Under the pieces are notes generated by a model. It saw only the letters and a list, made by a program, of their open reading frames with translations, did not search any database and was not told where the DNA came from. The translations under genes and the position numbers were made by a program. 64,000 bases of DNA from contig CP046179.1 in assembly GCA_014075275.1 (NCBI GenBank), positions 1-64,000 on the forward strand, read 5' to 3'. Position 1 is the stretch's first letter, and every line of letters begins with the position of its first letter. Below, in pieces: positions 54,231 through 62,346 of this stretch. This DNA comes from Boseongicola sp. (GTDB lineage: Bacteria; Pseudomonadota; Alphaproteobacteria; Rhodobacterales; Rhodobacteraceae).

Positions 54231-55814
54231 ATGTCGATTGCAAGAATTGGAGATATTGGGGCCGCCCTCTTTGGCGTTGGAACCAAAACCGGAATTGCAG
54301 AAGGTCTTGGTGTCCTTGCATTGGCGGCAGACGCCGCAACTGGACGCCCACAGGGCGCAGGGCTAACCGCGGCGGTCGTTGCCGCAGAGTTTTCTCGTAG
54401 GCTTGGCGACGAAGTAGCGACGCAAAAAGACGCCTATCATATTGCCCTTGTGCGATTCATAGGATGCACGGTTACAGGCCATGAAACGGGGATGATGGGG
54501 GTCGGAGACGACCAAGGATTTGCCGTCGCGACCATGCTGGGGGATTGGGCGGATCGAGAAGATCTGAAATTGCATCTGGATCGCTTCGTTGCCCTTGAAG
54601 CGCCTGAAGAAGAACGTCACGCCGCGTTCGATGGCATTTGCGATATGTTGCCCACGGCTGCCCCAGATTTCACCGCCGCCCACTGCAAGCAATCCTACCT
54701 TTTGGCCAAGCGTCTGCCCATTTCGCAAGCCGTTCTTGAAAGCGTTCCGTACTACTATGGTCGTTGGGACGGCAAGGTGTTGCCGTATGGTGGAGAAAGC
54801 CTGCCCTATTTACAGCGACTGCACCGCATCACCGAGATGGCAGAACTTGTCCGACGGCTAGAAAATGCGACACGGGCCAAAGAGGTTATTGCAGCAAAGC
54901 TTGGACGTGAAGTTGACCCCAATCTGGGCGAAAAATTCCTGGAACACGCGGACGACATCTTCAAAGTTGCCAGCAGGTCCCCAGAGTTCGAAAATTTCAT
55001 CGCTGCGGAACCTGGAGAACGAACACTTTTGACCCCGAAATGCCGGGTGACCTTGGCTGAAATTGCGGCCGACGTGACAGACAACAAAGCATTATGTTTT
55101 TTTAGCCATTCCCGCCGGGTCGCGGCCTTGTCTGCTCGGGCCGGGCAAAACGCCAAGATGTCCAAAGGCGACATCGAAAATCTAAGGCTGTCCGCTTTGG
55201 TTCACGACCTTGGTAAATGCGCAATCAATAATCGCATTTGGTACAAGGAAACCGATCTTGAGGGCTCTGAGCGATTGGAAATGGAACGGCACGCCTTTCA
55301 AACACAGTTTTACCTGTCTCACGGCAATCCGTTTTCTCAATGGGTGAAGGTCGCTGCCTCGGTTCAGGAAAGAGCCGATGGATCTGGTTATCACAGAGGT
55401 ATCCCATTGACCGATCTGGCTGCGAATATCCTGGCGGTCGCAAACGAGTATGATGAACTTACCCACGGAATGCCAAACCGCGCCCCAATTTCGGCGACAG
55501 AGGCCGCGGCAAAATTGAACGCAGCGGGCCGCGAAAAGAGGTTCCTGTCGTCAGCGGTATCAGCCGTTCTACAAGCTGCAGGCCATATGGTTAGTGAATC
55601 TTTGGGCTCAATTCCTTTTGGTCTTACCCGACGCGAAGCACAGGTTCTTTCCCGGCTTGCCAAAAGCGAGACTACTGCTGAAATTGCAGAAGCCCTTGGA
55701 ATTTCGCCGAAAACTGCCGATCATCACATCCAGAATATCTATAACAAGACTAATATCCGTGCCCGTCCAGCGCTGGCGCTGTTTGCACTTGAGCACGGAA
55801 TTGTAATGGATTGA
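54231..55814 (+). CDS. HD-GYP-like and LuxR-HTH fusion regulator
   Basis: 527 residues joining a degenerate HD-GYP domain to a LuxR-type DNA-binding domain. Residues 1-115 and 125-280 are helical, the first resembling an HD-related region. The HD-GYP part covers about 285-430: FSHSRRVAALSARAG, ALVHDLGKCAINNRIWYK with the HD pair, and ERADGSGYHRGIPL. The usual HHE before DGSGYP is VQE here and GYP is GYH, so cyclic di-GMP hydrolysis may be lost. The last 65 residues (LTRREAQVLSRLAKSETTAE; ISPKTADHHIQNIYNK) are a LuxR helix-turn-helix. It probably couples a ligand signal to transcription. Confidence 0.88.
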   Translation: MSIARIGDIGAALFGVGTKTGIAEGLGVLALAADAATGRPQGAGLTAAVVAAEFSRRLGDEVATQKDAYHIALVRFIGCTVTGHETGMMGVGDDQGFAVATMLGDWADREDLKLHLDRFVALEAPEEERHAAFDGICDMLPTAAPDFTAAHCKQSYLLAKRLPISQAVLESVPYYYGRWDGKVLPYGGESLPYLQRLHRITEMAELVRRLENATRAKEVIAAKLGREVDPNLGEKFLEHADDIFKVASRSPEFENFIAAEPGERTLLTPKCRVTLAEIAADVTDNKALCFFSHSRRVAALSARAGQNAKMSKGDIENLRLSALVHDLGKCAINNRIWYKETDLEGSERLEMERHAFQTQFYLSHGNPFSQWVKVAASVQERADGSGYHRGIPLTDLAANILAVANEYDELTHGMPNRAPISATEAAAKLNAAGREKRFLSSAVSAVLQAAGHMVSESLGSIPFGLTRREAQVLSRLAKSETTAEIAEALGISPKTADHHIQNIYNKTNIRARPALALFALEHGIVMD

Positions 55815-55924
55815 GAGTTTTCGCGACAAAATAGGGAATTCTCCCGATATGTAGGGAGCCTCCTTTGCTGCACCCTGAACTTAGCGGCGACAAACACACC
55901 GCCGGATGAGTGAAGGGAAACGAA

Positions 55925-56359
55925 ATGATTATCAAATCAATCAAAACAGCAACGACAGCAGTAATGCTGATTGGAGGACTTATGACGACCACTGCAATGG
56001 CTGAAGCCACCGACGACATCGCTTGGACACTTTCTGCTGAATTGGCCGAAGGACAGGATAATGCGTTCAATGCGCTTATGGCAGAAATGGTTAAAGCAAC
56101 CATGGCTGAAGCGGGTGCAAAATCCTACGAATGGCATCGTTCCGGAAATATGATCCACATCAACGAACGCTATGAAACCAACGCCGATGCGGGTATTCAC
56201 CTTGGCAATTTCGGTGAAAATTTCGCCGAGCGTTTCCTGGCAATATTGTCTCCGACTGGCCTTCAGGTCTATGGGCCGGCTGAAGGCGGCGTGCGCGAAG
56301 GTTTGGCCGGTTTTGGAGCAACTTTCTACGATCAAATCGGCGGGTTTGAGCGTCAATAA
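55925..56359 (+). CDS. Small secreted ABM-like (ferredoxin-fold) protein
   Basis: A 144-residue exported protein. ATG 55925 has AAGGGA upstream. The signal peptide has the core TAVMLIGGLMTTTAMA and is probably cleaved after AMA. The mature part looks like an antibiotic biosynthesis monooxygenase-type dimeric barrel: AWTLSAELAEGQDNAFNALM, SYEWHRSGNMIHINERYETN and FGENFAERFLAIL, a pattern shared with putative quinol monooxygenases. It follows the LuxR/HD gene by 110 bases and is closed by a terminator. Activity is uncertain, and export of such a fold is unusual. Confidence 0.65.
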   Translation: MIIKSIKTATTAVMLIGGLMTTTAMAEATDDIAWTLSAELAEGQDNAFNALMAEMVKATMAEAGAKSYEWHRSGNMIHINERYETNADAGIHLGNFGENFAERFLAILSPTGLQVYGPAEGGVREGLAGFGATFYDQIGGFERQ

Positions 56360-56382
56360 ATAGCTTTCCGAAATCGTTAGAA

Positions 56383-56412
56383 AACGGAGCCTCAAACGGG
56401 GCTCCGTTTTTC
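56383..56412 (+). terminator. Rho-independent terminator after the ABM-like gene
   Basis: AACGGAGCC at 56383-56391 pairs with GGCTCCGTT at 56400-56408 around an eight-base loop, followed by TTTC. It lies 24 bases after the stop and before the convergent helicase gene. Confidence 0.9.
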
Positions 56413-56589
56413 ATTTCATACCCGTGTCGCTCACTTGTTTGGAGCCTGTTAAAAAGGGGGACGGGGAAGCGAAAGATGACTTCGTCGCCTTCGCGCAGAT
56501 ACCAAGGATGTTCTCTTTGTCGGCCCGAAAGACACCACCCCAGTCCCAGGTGTCTTCATGCTGAGCGCATGCGGACACTGTGCCAGAGA

Positions 56590-56808
56590 TTAACTCTTGT
56601 TACGGGGCTTGCCCGATTTACTATTCTTTTTCCTAACAGGCGTCGCGTTGCCGCCTGTGGTTGATTTGGCAAATTTACGGGCGCGGTTCTTTTTGCTGGA
56701 CGGTTTGCCAGCAGGTGGTTTCGGCCCGCGTGGTTTCTCGGACGATCGGTCAGACGCTTGCGATCCTCCCTTTGCCTTGCGCGGTTTCCACTTTTCGGCC
56801 TTTGGGGG
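56590..56808 (-). other. In-frame continuation of the helicase C-terminal tail beyond its stop
   Basis: Directly after the helicase TAA (56809-56811, reverse strand) the same frame stays open for 72 codons to a TAA at 56590-56592. The encoded sequence is Lys/Arg/Pro/Ser-rich (KWKPRKAKGGSQASDRSSEK; KPRGPKPPAGKPSSKKNRAR) and continues the style of the helicase tail. It looks like coding sequence cut off by a nonsense mutation or reached by readthrough. Confidence 0.55.
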
Positions 56809-58617
56809 TTAGGTCTCTGTGCGCGTGGATTTGGGTTTTGACGAGCCCGACGGTTTCGCACCGGGTTTGGGCTTTTTCTTCCGCGGGACTGGGGCGTCGT
56901 TCCAATCAATCGGTGGGGTTCCACTTTGGGGGTTCGAGGCCGCAGGTTTCGCAGCTCTGGCGGATTTGTGGTCGTCTAATTCTTTGTCTGGACTGGCGTT
57001 TTCCCTGGGCGCCGATGTGCGCTTTGCCTTGCCAGTTCCGCGTTCAAGATTTGGCGCATCTTTCATCTGGATTATCTTGGCACCGTTTTCCAACGCCATT
57101 CCCGGCCCGACAGCGCTCAAAAAACCTTTGACCGCGCTTTGACGGAGTTCGATAAATGACGCGTCTTTTTGGATGCGAATTGCCCCGACATCTTCACGGG
57201 AAATGTTGCCCATCTTGCAAAGCATCGGCAGCAGTCGGCGCGGCTCGGCATTTGCGTTGTGGCCGCCTTCCAGTGAAAACCAAACGCTTGGGCCAAACGC
57301 CTGGCGTGGTTTGGCGGGTGTTGATGGGTCAACAAGTTCTTCCGGCGCTGAACGCCTTTCGCGGTAAAGTCGCACGTAGGCTGCGGCAATTTGTTCGGGC
57401 GAAAACCGCTCCACAACGTCGTTCACGGTCGCTGCATTGGAGGGCTCGACTGGATCGGTCCAATCAGAACTGGCCAGCATACGTGCGTCATCTTTTGCAC
57501 TAACCTCCTCGGCCGAAGGGGCTGTGTCCCATTCAGCTTTCAGCTTGGCCCACCCCAATAATCGCTGTGCTTTTTTTTGCGCAGCAGGCGGCACGATCAG
57601 CGCGCTGATCCCTTTGCGCCCCGCGCGCCCGGTGCGACCCGAGCGGTGCAAAAGCGTATCTTGGTTCGTCGGCAGCTCGGCATGGATGACAAGTTCAAGG
57701 TTCGGCAAATCAATACCGCGCGCGGCCACATCCGTCGCCACGCAGACCCGCGCACGACCATCGCGCATCGCCTGCAGCGCGTGGGTTCGCTCGTTTTGCG
57801 ACAGCTCGCCCGACAAAGCCACAACTGAAAATCCGCGGTTAGATAGACGTGTGGTCAGCCGGTTCACCATCGCACGTGTATTGCAAAAGACGATGGCATT
57901 GGGGGCTTCGTAGTATCGCAGCACGTTGATGATAGCGTTCTCGCTATCGCGGGCCGAAACATTCAGCGCCCGGTATTCAATATCCGCGTGCTGGCTGGCA
58001 CCGCTGGTGGTCGCGACGCGTACAGCATCCTTTTGATAGTTCTTGGCAAGTCGGGCAATTGAAGCGGGCACCGTCGCCGAAAACAGCAGCGTTTGCCGTT
58101 CGGTTGGGGATTGCTCAAGAATGAATTCCAGGTCCTCTCGAAAGCCCAAATCCAGCATTTCGTCCGCTTCGTCTAACACGATCGCTTTCAGACCACTGAG
58201 ATCAATCGAGCCGCGCATGATGTGATCGCGCAATCGCCCCGGTGTGGCGACGACAATATGAGCCCCACGTGCCAGGGCCCGGCGCTCGTCGCGCATGTCC
58301 ATGCCGCCAACGGTCGATGCCAAGGTTGCATGTGCTCCGGCAAAAAGCCAAGCCAGCTCGCGTTTGACCTGAAGAGCCAATTCGCGCGTTGGCGCAATGA
58401 TCAGCGCCAAAGGCGCCTCGGCTGGCGGTAGAGCCTCGTCTTGGCCAAGCAGTCCATGCGCAATGGCCAACCCGAATCCGAGTGTTTTTCCCGATCCGGT
58501 CTGCGCCGACACCAACAAGTCTTTGCCCAGCACTTCGGGCGCTGTTACGGCCTCTTGTACCGCCGTCAGCGATGTATACCCTTTGGCCTCGAGAGCCTGT
58601 GCCAATGCCTGTTTCAC
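56809..58617 (-). CDS. DEAD-box ATP-dependent RNA helicase
   Basis: A 602-residue RNA helicase. All core motifs are present: SAQTGSGKT (Walker A), APTRELALQV, VATPGRLRDH, LDEADEMLDLG, LLFSAT, and HRSGRTGRAGRKG in the second RecA domain. Residues about 455-520 are a DbpA-like RNA-binding domain (LLPMLCKMGNISREDVGAIR), and the end is a disordered Lys/Pro/Ser tail. It would act in ribosome assembly or RNA turnover in the cold. The start is GTG 58617, since an in-frame TGA lies shortly upstream. The frame continues after the stop with more of the same basic tail. Confidence 0.94.
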   Translation of the reverse strand: MKQALAQALEAKGYTSLTAVQEAVTAPEVLGKDLLVSAQTGSGKTLGFGLAIAHGLLGQDEALPPAEAPLALIIAPTRELALQVKRELAWLFAGAHATLASTVGGMDMRDERRALARGAHIVVATPGRLRDHIMRGSIDLSGLKAIVLDEADEMLDLGFREDLEFILEQSPTERQTLLFSATVPASIARLAKNYQKDAVRVATTSGASQHADIEYRALNVSARDSENAIINVLRYYEAPNAIVFCNTRAMVNRLTTRLSNRGFSVVALSGELSQNERTHALQAMRDGRARVCVATDVAARGIDLPNLELVIHAELPTNQDTLLHRSGRTGRAGRKGISALIVPPAAQKKAQRLLGWAKLKAEWDTAPSAEEVSAKDDARMLASSDWTDPVEPSNAATVNDVVERFSPEQIAAAYVRLYRERRSAPEELVDPSTPAKPRQAFGPSVWFSLEGGHNANAEPRRLLPMLCKMGNISREDVGAIRIQKDASFIELRQSAVKGFLSAVGPGMALENGAKIIQMKDAPNLERGTGKAKRTSAPRENASPDKELDDHKSARAAKPAASNPQSGTPPIDWNDAPVPRKKKPKPGAKPSGSSKPKSTRTET

Positions 58618-58977
58618 GGAAGTAAGCTTTCAATAAAAACGCGCCGAAGTTTAACACCCGGACACCAGAAGGCCGCCCTTAACGTCTTGAGGAATTGATG
58701 TATAGGCCGCATTTGGCTGCACAGCGACAAGCGCAAGGGCAAAAAGTGGCCGGAGTTCGTAGTTGCAAGAGCTCGGCTTTTTTGGGGGTATGAGTTGAAT
58801 TTCTTGCGGACTTTGAACTTGCTAGTGACTCAAACGCTCTTGAAGAATAGCATTGCTTTCGACATCCATTTCTAGAACTTTTACGCACCGAGATTTTTTC
58901 ATAGTATTTTGAACTACGATTTTTTCTAGTGCAGCGGATTCTGATTTCATTGCTAAGGGTATTGTGAAAGACCAACT
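58618..58977. other. Divergent promoter region
   Basis: About 360 AT-rich bases between the divergent helicase gene and the unknown gene at 58978. Short reverse frames here are Cys/Arg/Ser-rich and read as noise. Promoters for both flanking genes are expected, but none was assigned. Confidence 0.45.
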
Positions 58978-60591
58978 ATGACAGCTTTTTCTGAAGCCCT
59001 CGCGCCACTACCGAAACATTCAAGCCCGTCGGCAAGAGACGTGGAGATCTTGCGTGTTTCCGCTCAACTTGATGGAAAAGACTTCGCGCTGTCATCAGAT
59101 GCCGCTAGGCAAGCGGCGTTGACTTGGGCAAAAAAACGCGCCGGCCGTGCTCTACCCAAAGAGGCCTGGGACTGTCAGGATTTTGAACTTCTTACAGGTG
59201 GCCGAAACAGTTCAGCTGTGCGTATCTCGAATGAAACACTGGACCTTTGGGCGCTAAGGGCCGAGGACCCTGACAAAAATGTTGCCGGTCGAGTATGGTC
59301 TACCGAAATCGTGGTGGGTGGCGATCTCGGTGCTCGTCCGTTTGTTAGCCTTCGGCTTATTGTTAACTTGACAGAGCATGACTTCAGCATAGAGCCACAT
59401 GTGCCAGGCCCCGTGCTCCAAATGATTGACGAGCCGGGTCTGATCAGAGGGTCCCGTCGACTTTCCTTCGCGCCCGTGATTATTGGCGGAGAAAACGATG
59501 TTCACGACCTATGTGATTATCTTGAGGATCCAGGTCGCAAATTGCCGGTGTTCGTTTGCGCTATGCCAAGCGCCGACTACGGTGGTGTGAACATCGACTC
59601 AGAACTGCTCGCAAAATCTACGGCTGGCATGGCGCGTGTATACTGTGTTCCCGCAGCACAGGCTTGGATAATTTCGGAACGGTTCGGAAAGTTTTTGTCG
59701 GTTTTTAACGGTGGTGTTCGCGCATATATGCCAGGTTTTTCAGGCGGCGATGATCCTTTCCGGCACCGACTATTTCTATCCTCGAATTTGCAAGAAACTG
59801 GTGGGGCGGAAGCATGTGTGAGAATCCTTCGCACTATGGCTGCGGGGACAAGTATTTCTGAAACCCGATTGGGAAAGGACGTACTTGACTTCGCCTCTGT
59901 TCGAACAGTTAGCCGCCAAGTCAAAAGGAATGAATTGACTGACCGCGCAGCCCCTAATGAAGATGTTCTAAAAGTCGCCGAAGAGTTGGTGAGCAGTTTA
60001 GAAAAGCAAATTGACGAAAAAGAGAAAGAGATCGATGGCTATGTTGCTGAAGTTGAGAGTACCGAGGCCAGAGCTCAGTCAGCGGAGTATGAAAATCGCG
60101 CGCTTTTGTTCAGAATTAGGCAGCTGCAATCCGCTTTAGGCGCTGAAGATGATGTTCCTACCTCCGAACCGCCTTTTCCACAAAAGTGGTCTGAATTTAC
60201 CGATTGGCTGGATAAATGCTTCCCTGATAGAGTCCTTCTCACTCCTGCTGCTCGTAGGATGGTGCGTTCTCCTGAGTTCGAAGATGTCGCTTTAGTTGCT
60301 CGATCTATCGAATGGCTGGCCAACGAGCAGCACGACAGGCGTATCAATGGTGGAGGCAGCCTGCGAGGAGATGTGCAAATCGAAGGAGGAATACTCAATG
60401 CACCCTGCGGTGGCGACAAATACGCCGCTGATTGGAAGGGGCGGAGCTACGAAGTCGATTGGCACGTCAAGAATGGTGGCAATGTTCGCGACCCTAAACG
60501 ATGCCTTCGTATCTACTATTTTTGGGAGCCAGAGTTGCAGCAAACCGTTATAGATGCTTTACCCGCGCATCGCAAAACTGGCATGTCTTAA
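58978..60591 (+). CDS. Unknown 537-aa protein with central coiled coil
   Basis: I do not recognise a named family. The N-terminal 300 residues are alpha/beta with FVSLRLIVNLTEHDFSIEPH and VFVCAMPSADYGGVNID. A coiled coil runs from about residue 325 to 385 (VSSLEKQIDEKEKEIDGYVA). The C-terminal part (WSEFTDWLDKCFPDRVLLTP; RSYEVDWHVKNGGNVRDPKR; CLRIYYFWEPELQQTVIDAL) looks like a small ParE/RelE-like or nuclease-associated module of the kind found at the end of accessory proteins. No signal peptide or membrane segment. It sits alone between the helicase and rplJ, with lower GC than its neighbours. A defence role is possible but unproven. Confidence 0.6.
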   Translation: MTAFSEALAPLPKHSSPSARDVEILRVSAQLDGKDFALSSDAARQAALTWAKKRAGRALPKEAWDCQDFELLTGGRNSSAVRISNETLDLWALRAEDPDKNVAGRVWSTEIVVGGDLGARPFVSLRLIVNLTEHDFSIEPHVPGPVLQMIDEPGLIRGSRRLSFAPVIIGGENDVHDLCDYLEDPGRKLPVFVCAMPSADYGGVNIDSELLAKSTAGMARVYCVPAAQAWIISERFGKFLSVFNGGVRAYMPGFSGGDDPFRHRLFLSSNLQETGGAEACVRILRTMAAGTSISETRLGKDVLDFASVRTVSRQVKRNELTDRAAPNEDVLKVAEELVSSLEKQIDEKEKEIDGYVAEVESTEARAQSAEYENRALLFRIRQLQSALGAEDDVPTSEPPFPQKWSEFTDWLDKCFPDRVLLTPAARRMVRSPEFEDVALVARSIEWLANEQHDRRINGGGSLRGDVQIEGGILNAPCGGDKYAADWKGRSYEVDWHVKNGGNVRDPKRCLRIYYFWEPELQQTVIDALPAHRKTGMS

Positions 60592-60899
60592 TAATCTTAG
60601 ATTGCAGGGCTTGTAAGATATTAAAGATTCCCATCAGAAACATGCTATTCTTGCGAGAAGGGACGTACATCTCTTCAGAGTGGCGACATGTTAAAGCAAA
60701 CCGACGGCCAATTTTCTAAATGACAATTGCAATCGATGTTTGAAGAGATCCAAGTCTTCAGCGCCCCAATCCCCCACCATGTTCCCCATACCGGCACCAA
60801 TTCCGCTGAACAGCCTCGAAACCCCAAGATTTCCTGTCGAAAACCGCATTTTCCCCTTCACATCTGTTTAGAACTGCTCTAGAGAGCGCGCGTCTGGGG

Positions 60900-61097
60900 G
60901 AAGTGCGTGCGCTTCCCTCTTACGATTCGTCCGAGACGGTGGGTGAGCCACGCCAAAAGCAAAGCTCATAATTCCTGCCTGAGACGGGAACAAAGAATTA
61001 CGTATTCAGGTCTGACCTGAAGCGCGATTGCGAGGACCCGTAAGGACCCGTGGGGTGGCATGTGTCACCTTATGTTGAGCCGGAGGGTAAAACCTCC
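60900..61097 (+). ncRNA. Ribosomal protein L10 leader (rplJ 5' UTR)
   Basis: The 500 bases before rplJ hold no gene. The last 200 have the features of an L10 leader: CCTGCCTGAGACGGG near 60974, the stem TTCAGGT CTG ACCTGAA at 61005-61021, a direct repeat AGGACCCGT at about 61033 and 61044, and the stem GGAGG/CCTCC at 61082-61097 next to the rplJ ribosome site. The L10-(L12)4 complex binds such leaders to repress its own translation. The exact fold was not computed. Confidence 0.6.
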
Positions 61098-61114
61098 AAA
61101 ATTGGAGTGAAACT

Positions 61115-61633
61115 GTGGATAGAGCCCAGAAAGAGAAGTTGGTCGACGAGCTCGGCCAGATCTTTGAAAGCTCTGGCGTTGTGGTCGTAGCCCACTACGC
61201 AGGTCTTACGGTTGCCGAGATGCAGGACCTACGCGCGCAGATGCGTGAAGAAGGTGGGTCCGTTCGTGTCGCCAAGAACAGGCTCGCCAAAATCGCCCTT
61301 CAGGGAAAGTCATGTGAATCTATTGCTGACCTTCTGACGGGAATGACCGTTCTAGCCTATTCCGAGGATCCGACTGCTGCGGCACGGGTCATCGAAAAAT
61401 ACGCCAAAGATAACAAGAAATTGCAAATCCTTGGCGGTGCAATGGGTGAGAACGCTCTTGATGCTGCTGGCGTCAAGGCAGTTGCAGACATGCCATCGCG
61501 TGACGAGCTTATCGCTTCGATCGTTGGTTGCATCGGCGCACCTGCTTCGAACATCGCTGGCGCAATTGGCGCACCTGCTTCGAACATCGCGAGCATACTC
61601 TCAACCATCGAGGAGCGCGCCGAAGCGGCGTGA
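61115..61633 (+). CDS. rplJ: 50S ribosomal protein L10
   Basis: 172 residues, the stalk base protein that carries L7/L12 dimers on the large ribosomal subunit. It starts with GTG 61115 after TTGGAG. The typical start [20 protein letters not shown], the rRNA-binding [18 protein letters not shown] and [12 protein letters not shown], and the C-terminal helix that binds L7/L12 ([20 protein letters not shown]) are present. The near-repeat GAPASNIA occurs twice in the C-terminal part. The L10 leader precedes it and rplL follows. rplK and rplA are not directly upstream. Confidence 0.97.
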   Translation: MDRAQKEKLVDELGQIFESSGVVVVAHYAGLTVAEMQDLRAQMREEGGSVRVAKNRLAKIALQGKSCESIADLLTGMTVLAYSEDPTAAARVIEKYAKDNKKLQILGGAMGENALDAAGVKAVADMPSRDELIASIVGCIGAPASNIAGAIGAPASNIASILSTIEERAEAA

Positions 61634-61699
61634 GACTTGGGACCTGCGTGGGGTTGAAAACTGCACGTTGGAACACATCTTAGGAAACGGAAGACAGAA

Positions 61700-62077
61700 A
61701 TGGCTGATCTGAAGAAACTTGCTGAAGAGATTGTGGGTCTGACCCTTCTCGAAGCTCAGGAACTGAAAACAATCCTGAAAGACGAATACGGCATCGAGCC
61801 CGCCGCTGGTGGCGCGGTAATGATGGCTGGTCCTGCTGGCGACGCTGGTGCGGAAGCTGAAGAGCAAACCGAATTTGACGTAATCTTGAAGGCCGCTGGC
61901 GCTTCGAAGATCAACGTCATCAAAGAGGTTCGTTCGATCACAGGTCTTGGTCTGAAAGAAGCGAAAGACCTGGTCGAAGCTGGCGGCAAAGCCGTTAAAG
62001 AAGGCGTCGACAAGGCTGAAGCTGAAGAGATCAAAGGCAAGCTTGAAGCGGCTGGTGCCGAAGTCGAGCTGAAGTAA
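61700..62077 (+). CDS. rplL: 50S ribosomal protein L7/L12
   Basis: 125 residues, a normal length. The N-terminal dimer domain ([20 protein letters not shown]) joins the flexible Ala/Gly hinge and the C-terminal domain that recruits translation factors ([40 protein letters not shown]). ATG 61700 lies 66 bases after the rplJ stop. Multiple copies per ribosome require high expression. Confidence 0.97.
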   Translation: MADLKKLAEEIVGLTLLEAQELKTILKDEYGIEPAAGGAVMMAGPAGDAGAEAEEQTEFDVILKAAGASKINVIKEVRSITGLGLKEAKDLVEAGGKAVKEGVDKAEAEEIKGKLEAAGAEVELK

Positions 62078-62346
62078 TCGACGCCCTCAAGGCGGCGGTC
62101 ATCCCGGACTTGATCCGGAGCGCGCCAGAGGGACAAAAAACAGAGCTGGATCCGGTCAATACCGGGTCCGGCTTTCCGCGTCTCAGGAAGGGCAGTCCGT
62201 GACTGCGTTTCCTAAGGTGCGGATTTCGACGGGTGGGCACCCTTGGGAAGGTGCCCTGGTATGGTCGGAATCCCACTGGTTTCTTGGGTGTGTCGCCGGG
62301 CCCCGACGGCTGACGCGTTCTGGAACGAAGAAAGGTGCTTTTTAGC
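62078..62346. repeat. Palindromic intergenic repeat between rplL and rpoB
   Basis: The 269-base gap holds two hairpins with related sequence: CCGGA CTTGA TCCGG at 62104-62118 and GGATCCGGT CAAT ACCGGGTCC at 62148-62169 (one G-U pair). The core GTCATCCCGGACTTGATCCGG-like text, here at 62098, is a dispersed intergenic repeat in many Rhodobacteraceae genomes. It may adjust the level of rpoB against the ribosomal proteins. The rest of the gap shows nothing clear. Confidence 0.6.

Noticed and set aside
58679-58975. Reverse-strand gene between helicase and unknown protein
   Set aside because: Cys/Arg/Ser-rich translation without start context; better explained as a promoter region.
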